Source: Bolinopsis microptera (taxonomy: Eukaryota > Ctenophora > Tentaculata > Lobata > Bolinopsidae). From it: DNA of 64,000 nt. Location of the stretch: positions 15,454,322 to 15,518,321 of the forward strand of contig NC_087084.1 in the NCBI RefSeq assembly GCF_026151205.1, read 5' to 3'. The notes beneath the pieces are model-generated. The model saw only the letters and a program-made list of their open reading frames with translations, had not been told where the DNA came from and searched no databases. Positions 1 to 9,659 of the stretch are shown in pieces. Position 1 is the first letter of the stretch. Each line of letters begins with the position of its first letter. Position numbers and translations under genes: made by a program.

Positions 1-381
1 CTTAAACAACTGTAGTTGTTCGTCCTTCTGCACTAGCAACTGGTCCTGCAACCTGACTATCTTTTCCTTGTCTGCTAGTGCTTCCGTCTTGAGGCACTCA
101 ACGATTTCCATCATAGCGCTCATCTGACTACTCTGCCGTCGTACGAGGTCTGCTGCTTGCATAACCCATTCTGCCATATACCTTTTATAGATAGACGGAG
201 ACATGAGTATTTCTTGGTCCATATCTCCACGAATTTCGAAGTTTTCTAATTTCAGTAGACTTGCCATCGAAGTGAACCATCTATCAGCACAGCCCTCTAC
301 ATCTTCCTTTTCTTCATAGTTGAAATCCTTGAGTTTCTTCTGAGATCGGGTCAAATGTAGATCATCCTCCGTGGTGTACAT
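1..381 (-). CDS. Partial ORF, unrecognised coiled-coil protein (runs off window start)
   Basis: An ATG at 381 (minus strand) opens 127 codons without a stop to the window edge, so the protein is incomplete. It starts MYTTEDDLHLTRSQKKLKDF. Residues 1-75 are charged and mixed. From about residue 75 it becomes heptad-like and rich in Q, K, E and L (for example LVQKDEQLQLFK at the edge), suggesting a coiled coil. I do not recognise the family. Coiled-coil ORF1 proteins of retroelements can look like this, and retroelements are common in the window, but that is only a possibility. It lies 179 bp from the first BPNT1-like exon, on the opposite strand. Confidence 0.45.
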   Translation of the reverse strand, partial: MYTTEDDLHLTRSQKKLKDFNYEEKEDVEGCADRWFTSMASLLKLENFEIRGDMDQEILMSPSIYKRYMAEWVMQAADLVRRQSSQMSAMMEIVECLKTEALADKEKIVRLQDQLLVQKDEQLQLFK

Positions 382-559
382 TGTATAGTAATGTACAAGT
401 ATACACACGCAAAGGCTTACTACGCGGTAGCAGCAAACTGAACTTATCGCAAAGTTACAAAAGAATTGTAATAGCATTATAACGTTTTTAACTCGACCAC
501 ATTTCTTACTGATAGTAAAGTTGTGTTACTTTAATAGTACTGAAAGTGATGATTTGCAG

Positions 560-1390
560 GTAATCTAGGTATAGTAGATAAGGGAGGTATAAACAATCTG
601 CAGACCTTGGCAGATAAGAAGGCTCAGCTCCTGATCGTTACTAGTCTTATGAAACACTCCCCTAAGGTTAGTATACCCATGACAACACTACTGTTACCAT
701 GACAACACTACTGTTACCATGACAACACTACTGTTACCATGACAACACTACTGTTACCATGACAACACTACTCTTACCATGACAACACTACTGTTACCAT
801 GACAACACTACTGTTACCATGACAACACTACTGTTACCATGACAACACTACTGTTACCATGACAACACTACTGTTACCATGACAACACTACTGTTACCAT
901 GACAACACTACTGTTACCATGACAACACTACTCTTACCATGACAACACTACTGTTACCATGACAACACTACTGTTACCATGACAACACTACGGTTACCAT
1001 GACAACACTACGGTTACCATGACAACACTACTGTTACCATGACAACACTACTGTTACCATGACAACACTACTGTTACCATGACAACACTACTGTTACCAT
1101 GACAACACTACCGTTACCATGACAACACTCACGGCCTTTATACAGCCAATATACGGCCACGATACGGCCACTATAATTCTCTGATTCCTAGCAGTTTGGT
1201 TATCAAACTAAATTGATTAAAATGTGAAATGACGGTACATTCAGGCTACTATAATAGGAGAAGAGGACGATATAGACTACGATACAGAGGAGGCGAGGAG
1301 TCTGATCACCATGGATACCAGCAGTGAAGTTATGGAACACTCCTGTCCTGATAAACTAGCCGGTATTAATGAGGAGGATCTTGTTATTTG
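560..1390 (+). CDS. BPNT1: BPNT1-like 3'(2'),5'-bisphosphate nucleotidase, two internal exons
   Basis: Exon 560-666 follows TTTGCAG and ends AAG|GTTAGT. Exon 1245-1390 follows TTCAG and ends TTG|GTTCTT. Joined they read NLGIVDKGGINNLQTLADKK...IVTSLMKHSPK / ATIIGEEDDID...INEEDLVIW. This follows human BPNT1 around DLGIVEK, LQTKADRLAQ, TIIGEED and EEDLVVW. The GEED glutamate is a metal ligand in this inositol-monophosphatase-fold family, which removes the 3'-phosphate from PAP/PAPS in the cytosol. Phases agree: two leading bases, then phase 0 at the junction. The next expected segment, with the WVDPLDGT metal site, is not found: after 1391 the frame hits TGA at 1404 and a decayed LINE begins. 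The first exon is also not visible. It is either a gene interrupted by the LINE (exons far apart) or a fragment. The family call is firm; function is doubtful. Confidence 0.8.
678..1130 (+). repeat. 20-bp minisatellite in BPNT1-like intron
   Basis: About 22.5 copies of a 20-bp unit (CATGACAACACTACTGTTAC in one register). Rare variants read CTC, CGG or CCG in place of CTG. It starts about 12 bp after the splice donor at 667. Nearly every junction contains GTTACCATGACAAC, which fits the RFX X-box consensus RYYNYYATRRNRAC. Confidence 0.95.
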
Positions 1391-1399
1391 GTTCTTAAA

Positions 1400-4325
1400 A
1401 AACTGAGATCACGAATAACATCTGATATTAAACGACTGTATTTTCCCTTTATTAAAAAGATTGAGAAAATTCATGCTATTAACCGAAGCACTTGTAATGT
1501 TTGTCCAGCCCTGCCTACAAAGCTTGCTGAACTGAATAGAAAAGTTGTTTGCTTTAAAACCGCCTTATTCTGACGACTGATCATTCAAATTTGGTGTGAC
1601 TTACGTGATGGATTCGGTGGGTTCAGATGATGCTGGGCTTCTAGACCAACAGTTCTCCAGAAACATCGGCCGAGACCAGCGACCAGATTTTCTCCACCTG
1701 TAACTGGAGGGGGTGACAGCTAAACTTGGCACTTTGATTTCCGTAAAACAGTGCTTCTAGAAAGAATGGAGGAGTTGATAGAAGGAAAATGGAGAACAGA
1801 CGAGGTTGATGGGACGCTCATAATCGGAACGTGTGATGGGACGGGTTCTACAACTGCTGCTGAGTCCTCGACACCAGGAAGGTTACCCATCCATTCTGAC
1901 TCCCCTGATTAATGATTTATGCCGTATTCTGTGCGAAAGTTCATTACGTATGACAATTTCTTGTTGAATGCTGTAATGCGACTGCCCAATGCACCATAAG
2001 TGCTATACCAAATCCATTAACGAATGACACATTATCTGACTATTTTTACTGTCCCAAGTGCGTACTTTTAAGCATTATTCGTTACAACAATCCATTTCGA
2101 CTTGCATGCACTAATTTTAAGTGATATGAAAGTAGTGAAGGGATGACACTATCATATAAGTAGATCAAATAACTAAATAACTGGCGTATCGTACAATGTC
2201 AAGGAATTCAACAAAGCACTAATAATCAATGAAAATGAATTTCCATCGCTTCTCTCCAAAACATCGACGGCAAAAGGCAACTTTCGACACTTTCGCGATT
2301 TGAATCCATAGGCTCACCAAGAATTCCGATCAAAGCCTTAGCGGAAACAAATAAGGTCCTAATCCACAGTGTTGTATCAATTAACGGATATCAACTGTTA
2401 TCTAACCAACCCCATACCAAATAAAAAAAAAGGGGCACTGGAGTGGCTCTCTATGTTTTGTGACACTCTTAGTGCCAAGAAAACGGCAATGTATCCCATA
2501 TCAACTGAACATTTAGAAACTCTTTTTGTGGCAGTAAGTAGTACAACTTCCCATAACAGTTGGTGTAATGAACCGTCCTCCCTCGAGTGGTATTGTCAAG
2601 TTGCACTATCTGACTTCATCTGACATCCTTTACAGTCTCCCAAGTGTAGTTTACCTAGCGGTGATTTTAACATTGATTTACACGATAGAATACACAATCG
2701 TAACCAAGCGCTACGAAGAAATACTTTAAGTACAGGATTTTGTTTCCTTTGTTCCCCCCTATTTACGTTAGCAACACATGAGAAACCAGGCTGGCAAAGC
2801 ATCCTGTATTGATAACATAATAACTAACACGTAGAGAAGCTGTATAGTAGCTTCTGGAATACTGACTTGACCGTATAACACCCACTCACCCATCCTTCCC
2901 AATCTTGATAGAAAACCTTGGGACTCTAGCAGAATTGACCTGAAATACAAACATATTATGATTACACCAAACCGAATGTAAAAGCCTTTTTTACAGACAC
3001 TGGAACCTATCTCAATAATAATGTTATCGACAATTTTTACAACATATCCGACATACTAAGGACTGTATAGCTAGAACTTGTAAGTTAGAAAACCCCTAAA
3101 TGCTCTAAAAAGAGAACAGCTCTGAACAACCCATGGAATAAACCAACCTTGTGGGCAAAATTTCATATCAGCCAGAACTTTACGATAAATGGGAAAGGTC
3201 AGAAAAGTTAATTGTAAATTTTGGGGAAATGAAAATAAAGGGGGGACATGCCAATGCCCAATATGTTGCTCAAAACGTGCACAAGTATAACAAATACAGT
3301 GACTGCAGGCGGAAGGTCAAAAAAGATCGCCGCAATGCCTCACATCTCAGTTCTATGGTGGAAAATTTGGCAGAGTTGCACGGAAAGTAAAAAGACGTGG
3401 TAATTAATACCAAATACGGGTAAACGAAAACGACAAACCAAACCTCTATGTTACTATCATAATGAAAAAATTACAATCGTAGGAAATATCTAATGAGTTT
3501 TAAAGTACTGTTGTCTCCCTACGTTCTAATCTAACGAGGCATACAAAGAAATCGCGAACTATTAATTACTGGCATCTCCCCAGTCATCTAAGACTACCTA
3601 CCCAAAAGCCAACACGACCCAGTATTTACATGCATGATTGTACAATCGGTTGAAGTATGTAAAATAATATCCAGAATTGAAAAATGGCAAATCGTCTGAT
3701 ATCCCATTACATGTTATAAAAGCTTCCATTCCAGAATTATCGCCCCCCTATTTTCTGTACAATACAATGAATGTTTGAAGGAGGAATATTCCCGGACGAT
3801 TTAAAAGAATTTGCAGGATCAGTCCATGACAAGAAAGAAAATGAAGAATTACTTGAAAACTATAGACCCGTCGTCTACCTTAGCCGTATTTGTAAGTTAT
3901 TCGAGAAAATTTATATAGAGGCTATACAGCTTTTTCCAGTCACAAAATATGATCTATGAAGAATCAGTATGGATTCCGTAAGAAATCACTCTACTAGTCA
4001 TGTCCCCCCCCTGAATTACTCAGTGAATTATATAGCATCATGCCTAATAAAAGGCAGCACGCTGCTCGGATTATTCATTGTTCTAAAGCAAAGCATTCTA
4101 TACCATCTCAGCTGAACAAATTACTGAGTAAGCTAGATAATTACGGAATTTCGAGCAAGCCAACAAACTCATTGCTAAGTTATCACTCTAATAGATATCA
4201 ATTACGTCCGGTCCTAGGAGAAGAGTCTGACAAGCTTCCAGTTCTCTTTAAAAAAACCAGAAAAGTTAAAAGTTGTTACATCTCTCTAAACCTGTCTCTT
4301 GTTGAGAACATAATCTACAGATAAG
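1400..4325 (+). mobile_element. Decayed LINE with PHD-like finger, endonuclease and RT
   Basis: Pieces of a non-LTR retrotransposon appear in order but in shifting frames with many stops. A PHD-like Cys segment lies about 1910-2075 (CCNATAQCT... YFYCPKC). Endonuclease traces lie about 2330-2960: ALAETNK, GVALYV, GDFNID at about 2650-2670, and ASCIDNIITN near 2800-2830. RT traces lie about 3660-4260: KSSDIPLHVIKASIPELSP, ENYRPV, YGFRKKS, LLSKLDNYGIS. This domain order (PHD, EN, RT) occurs in CR1/L2-type LINEs. The 5' edge meets the last recognisable BPNT1-like exon base, so it probably inserted at or near that gene. Edges are approximate. Short ORFs here (61-94 aa) are remnants, not genes. Confidence 0.75.
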
Positions 4326-4513
4326 TGTAAAGTATAGTGTACAATCTCTCTAAACCTGTCTCTTGTTGAGAACATAATCTACAGATAAGTGTAAAGTATA
4401 GTGTACAATCTCTCTAAACCTGTCTCTTGTTGAGAACATAATCTACAGATAAGTGTAAAGTATAGTGTACAATCTCTCTAAACCTGTCTCTTGTTGAGAA
4501 CATAATCTACAGA
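4281..4513 (+). repeat. 64-bp tandem repeat, 3.6 copies
   Basis: Units start at 4281, 4345, 4409 and 4473. The unit runs from TCTCTCTAAACCTGTCTCTT through AGTGTAAAGTATAGTGTACA and the copies are nearly identical. The first copy overlaps the 3' edge of the decayed RT frame, so the array arose from the LINE end or its flank. Confidence 0.95.
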
Positions 4514-6360
4514 AGTATAGTGATGTAAAATATGAACAAATAATTACTGCTCACATATAGTATATACTCAACGAAACAATAACAACAAATACTGTTAATT
4601 TGTTAAACATATTAACTCCTGCATATCAGAGAAGTACTGGGAGCTAAATATCCGGAGAAAACTTCGATAAAAGGAAAATTGAGAATATGTCCTACCGGTT
4701 CCAATTTCAGCTTTCCACGCCCAAATTACACTGTCTTGCCTGAATTTTTCTTGAATTTTTCACAATTGAGCCTAATATAAGGTAATCAAAGTTCTATTCC
4801 CAAGGAAAGCTTTGATAAACAGAAAATCATCAGAATATAAAAAGAGATTGTGGCAGATTTTTGAAAAGGATGTTTTCTGTCGTTCCCTTGACCGAAATTT
4901 CGCGGTTTTGACTGAAATTTTGACCAGTGACCAATCAGTGAGGTCGGTGAGAGTGACACAAGTCGCCATCAAGGTACTGGAAACAGTATATTCTGAGAAA
5001 ACTTTGATGCAATGAAAATTTTGAATATGTCCTACCGGTAGGACATGAGACCCCTCTATCAGAAGTCTCCTATGTTTCAACTTATCAAGCTATTCGAATT
5101 TCAGCTTTCTGCAACCCAAATTCCACTGTTTTGATTTTTTCTTAAATGACCATCTTCCAAGGTCACTGAGGATGGCACAAGACACAATTTAGGTACCTTA
5201 AGAACGACAAATTTAGTGTACCATAAATTTAGTCAACATTTTGTCTAAAATTGTTGTAAACCAAAATTATTGAGACTACATTTTTCAGCGACTAATTTAA
5301 AAGCAGACCAAAATTTCAGTAGAGCATATATGACATGAATATTATTGAGCTTACATTGTTTATAATTAAAAATATTAAATAAATAATATAATGACATCAC
5401 CGTTCCTACTGCCGAACTACTTTGACTATTACATGTGTAATCCATTGCTTTTCTGCTTTCACATTATCTTACTTCCTTTTCCCATCAGGCAGTTACATCT
5501 GTATCTAGTTTAACTCATTGAAGTAATTATATAAACTGGCCCCTTTACATACTTCTAGTATGACTTTGTGTGCGAAATCGGAAAAAAAAACTAGCTAAAT
5601 AATGGAAAAATCAAATAAATGGAATAGAAAATGGTCTCGAAAAGTCGAAAAATGTGACTAAAATTGTTGTAGACTAAAAATTTGCGAAATTTGTTACTAA
5701 AATTATGGTAACCAAATTTATTGTGAACCAAATTTATTGCACTTACTACTATATACTTCAGAAACTCATCAGAACATAAATCAAATTAAATCTGAAATTG
5801 ACTGAAACTTTGAACAGTGACCAATCAGTGAAGTAGGTGAGAGTGACACAAAATTTGTGAAAAAATTAAAATTAAGACATGAAAAAATTAAAATTAAGAC
5901 ATGAATGAAATACGGCACAGAGTGACATTTTTGTGGAGGCCTAAATCAATATCGGCTAAAAATGCAAAAATTTTGAAAACTGATTCAGTTATTTTAAATT
6001 TAATGAGATCAATTCCGCGAATATCGTGAAGATACAGGCAATTTTGTTCATTTAAAGGGGTATTTTTGCCTTAGTATCCACATTTAAACAGATATAAACA
6101 GATATAAACTTACAAAAAATATGTAGTTTAGGATTACCTTTCGTATAAAGTCTCATAACCATATGCCCAAATATGGACATATGGTTTTTGGCTCATAACT
6201 CAGTCATTTGTTGTCCAATCTTGATGAAATTTCATATACAAGTTCAGGAGACCACTAGCTACAAGTAGAGCACCTAAAACCTGGGTTTTCTTTGTGAAAC
6301 CAAGTTTCACAAAAAAATACCCATTGCGATCTGTAGTCGCCCAGAGATTTCTGATAGGTG
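4514..6360. repeat. AT-rich non-coding region with degenerate internal repeats
   Basis: No credible gene. Similar blocks recur: CAGTGACCAATCAGTGA is shared by about 4925-4970 and 5815-5860, and GAGAAAACTT..ATATGTCCTACCGGT by about 4655-4700 and 4995-5040. A perfect 20-bp palindrome (ATGTCCTACC and its complement) lies at 5027-5046. A 21-bp unit ending TTAAAATTAAGACATGA is doubled at about 5865-5905. Small ORFs of 66-102 aa look fortuitous. The region may be an old non-autonomous transposon, but I could not define ends. Confidence 0.5.
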
Positions 6361-6364
6361 GATC

Positions 6365-6965
6365 TCATGTTTGGTGTCCACCTGCTTTCCTCGGTACACG
6401 TACCCTCGTAGAGCAATAAGTTGTTCTCAACATTGCAAATCTTATCTTCATTCTCACATACCTTACTACATCACAATATCTCTCCTTCCTTTTTCTTGCT
6501 ATGAGGTCTGCTACTCTGTTGACGAACTGCTTACACTCTTTAGACATTCCTCCAGATGTGAGGAATACAGCCGGGTAGCCCGTAGCTTTCTCCACATTCA
6601 ACACTCTCTCCATGTACTCATCCTTCTTCTCGTTCTTATTCATTTTGTTAACTTCTTGAAGAGTCTTTGTCCTGTTTGATAAGCAATACCCTAATGTTAA
6701 AAAAGGTTTTATCAAATGGAGTCCAAACTCCTCTAGCAGATACATCAAGCCGAGCTTGGTCACCTGTTATGGTCTTGGGGTTGAAACAGTCACCCTTGTT
6801 TACCTTCAGTAGCGGAGGTTCAACTTTCACATCATGACATACCTCTCAGCTTGCAGGTGAGAAGGTAAACAATTCTTGTTTGTTGAATACATACCCACAT
6901 GCTTTGAGAGGGAGTGTGGATAGCCAGATGGATGCTCCTTTTTCACTAAGGAGATCTAGTTGCCC
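6365..6965 (-). mobile_element. C-terminal domain of an RT-type mobile element, frameshifted
   Basis: On the minus strand the pieces are, in order: LLSEKGASIWLSTLPLKACG, EVCHDVKVEPPLL, ITGDQARLDVSARGVW, KTFFNIRV, then in another frame KKDEYMERVLNVEKATGYPA, FLTSGGMSKECKQF and VRMKIRFAMLRTT. I recognise this as the conserved C-terminal region that follows reverse transcriptase in an element family common in cnidarians, sponges and molluscs, and the D...FDVRV layout resembles a restriction-like endonuclease. This copy is dead. A stretch with the usual Cys/His knuckle is missing near 6860, the frame shifts near 6690, and the second acidic position is N (FNIRV). Confidence 0.6.
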
Positions 6966-6969
6966 TATA

Positions 6970-8725
6970 TTGTCAACCCGTGATTATTAAACGAAAAATA
7001 AATGATACACATGATTTATAATTTAAAAACTGTAAACCACCAACTGAATTATCGCTTAAATTTAAATAAGTATCAAAACAAAAACCATCATGTGCCGTTG
7101 AGCAGCAGGGCGCGGCTCATCTGGGCCACAGCAAATCGGCGAAAATGGGTTCGGAAAAGCCACTATTGGCACTCGAGTCCTTGATCTTTCCGATGGTTCA
7201 CTGGGCCTTTTGAGCTGCCGTCCTTCAGCTTCTGTCAACTGAAATTACTACTAATCAAAGTTGAGGCAATCAGCCGACGCGCGGCTTTTATGGTTATATA
7301 TGATATGTTTAATCTGTAATAAAGATCAAAATTCAAATTTGTATTCCTAAAATTTGTACTCCTATATGAAATGAAACCTTCAAAAATCTAGTATAATTTA
7401 TTCTGAGGGATAAGGTTGAAGGAAACGTCTTGCAGTTTAAGATGTTGGGCCGTTGATCTTCTGATCAGATCAAATCTGAACCGTGTCCTGATATGATTTT
7501 TTCCATCAACTTTTTTTTTCTAAAAAAGTATAAGATGGTTAGAAGTGGTAGAAATTGAGAATGGGTATAGAAGGTAGGTAGGTTTTTCGTGTCACGTGAG
7601 TCGTGTCACAAAGGAAAACATGCATTACCCTCAGCATACGCCATTTTAATGTCGTAAAACAAAAATTTTTTAAAACAAAATTTTTATTTGTTTAAATTAG
7701 TTTGTATCTTCTCCGCGCGCAGAGCAGTAATGGTGTAGTTGCCATAGTTACCCTCCGCATACATTTGCACGATTTGACGATTGATTGAATTACACTTTCA
7801 AATGCGCGGCGCCAATCATACAATTTGAATTCTATGGTAATTGATTTGAACAATAAGCGATTTCCCGGATCTTATACATTTGTTCAATGAAACTAATAAA
7901 TCAATGAAACTAATAAATCAATGTTTTAGCTCATTTTACAAAGTCAAATATTTAAAACAATTAAAATTGTATAGTGCTCAATTTGTAAATGACTAGTTGA
8001 TCTTTGCTATTGGAAGTTTGTCAAGGACTGGCAGCTAGCGGGGCAAGGAATGCACGGGCTTAGGGGCTTTTGTGCACACCAGAACACTAGCTCGGTAGAT
8101 TTTTGGAAACTAGAAGGACTGAAAACTAAAATTGTTTTTGATGGAGGCTGAGGCATGTTAAGTAGTTCAAGCTTTTCTTTACTTGATCATTGATCATGAT
8201 GCGCTACAACATACAAACATCTTGTTTTGTTGTGAGTGCTTGGTGCAACCACCGACTTGGCTCCCAATAATGATATTAGTAATCCGTTTTGTTATATTGT
8301 TGAACAAATTATGATGCTGATATTATGTTGGACATGATTGTTCAGTGATTGATTTTTTATACGAAATGGACCATAAATGTTATTATGAGTTACATTACCT
8401 ACTAGTACTACGAATTTCACGACTACCATTTCATTTAATCGAACAACTTATGTAAACTTGTAAACAATCGTTCCTTCACATGGCTTTTCAAGTTCTTCAA
8501 ACTTTTAACTGCATATCACCACACAGGCGCAGGCTACGGTGTCCTGCATTCAACTTTTTGAATTTGAATAATTGACAATGGCAACCCCTCCATTAATTGT
8601 GCTCCGGTGCGCCCCAAGAATAGTGAAACCATTATTTGATATTTTGACCAACATGAAACGATCGTTAATTGTGATTTTTTAAATTTTAAAGGCAATGCCC
8701 AGTACGGTTGATGGAAATCTAGCGT
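6970..8725. other. No recognised gene
   Basis: Mostly AT-rich sequence. A GC-richer patch at about 7085-7250 reads on the minus strand without an early stop (EGRQLKRPSEPSERS, CGPDEPRPAAQRH); it could be an exon or a repeat piece, but I do not recognise it. Nothing else stands out apart from a doubled AATGAAACTAATAAATC at about 7885-7922. Confidence 0.4.
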
Positions 8726-8727
8726 CC

Positions 8728-9400
8728 GCTAACCGGCACAATTCTTGTTGACTTGGCTCTTAGCTTCTTTATTGTGGTCAGCTATCATCTCAAAGACACA
8801 ATCCACAAACACGGTACAGAGCAATCTCATACCTCCGGAGGTTGTGAAGACTAGAGGGACAAAGGATCCTTCCTCTGACTAAAATATTCTCTCTTCATAC
8901 AAACATGGCAGAAACATTTGAAATTCACCCTTGGCCTTGTGGCTCCAAGTTCAAATAGAGACTTTCTACATCCACAAAGTTCTTTCTCGCCCTTCTGTCT
9001 CCCCGGAGAGAAATCACTGTTGTTCTAAGGATTTCAAATCAAAGTAAAATACAATTTTATATATCGAACAGCATCAGAGAGAGAAAAATTAAATTCAAAC
9101 AATATACACATAATATGACAGTGACCCTAATAAAAATTCAATAAAAAAATCTAAGCAAATTATATAAAAACCCTTTAAGTAGTAAAAGTAGCCAATTCAA
9201 TGGACTGGCTCTAAATTTATAATATCTAAATCTGCTATTTTAACTGCACTACCACTTTTCATCTCTCTATCCAACGGCATCTGAATATCTTTGACCTGTG
9301 TGATATTATATCTTACTGGCCAGCTTCTTCACCAGTCTTTCGGCTTCATCACCCATTCCACAAGACGTTAAGAAAACTAATGGTATAAGCTTCCTAAATT
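8728..9400 (-). mobile_element. Two further fragments of the same RT C-terminal domain family
   Basis: Read on the minus strand. At 9395-9310 there is LIPLVFLTSCGMGDEAERLV, and at 9030-8930 LRTTVISLRGDRRARK; these fit the middle and end of one copy. At 8905-8728 there is YEERI, then EEGSFVPLVFTTSGGM up to a stop; this is the middle of a second copy. Stops and gaps separate the pieces. With the fragment at 6365-6965, this makes at least three broken copies in 3 kb, all on the same strand, suggesting repeated insertion or a local duplication. Confidence 0.55.
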
Positions 9401-9659
9401 ATAGTAAAATACAATTGTTTGCCTACATTTTGTGCATATATATAATATACTATATGTAAAGTATATTACATATTATAATTTTTGTGGACCAATAAAAAAT
9501 TAACATGCATGTTTGTTTTCCCAAAAAACTAAAAACTTGCTATCTCATTGTTTTTACGTACGGTCAAATATGCCATTGCTAAGAATAATATATGTTTGAA
9601 AGACCAAAGATAAGAAGCAAGTGTGTTAATAATGTATTAAACAAGAGCGTTACTGGGGA

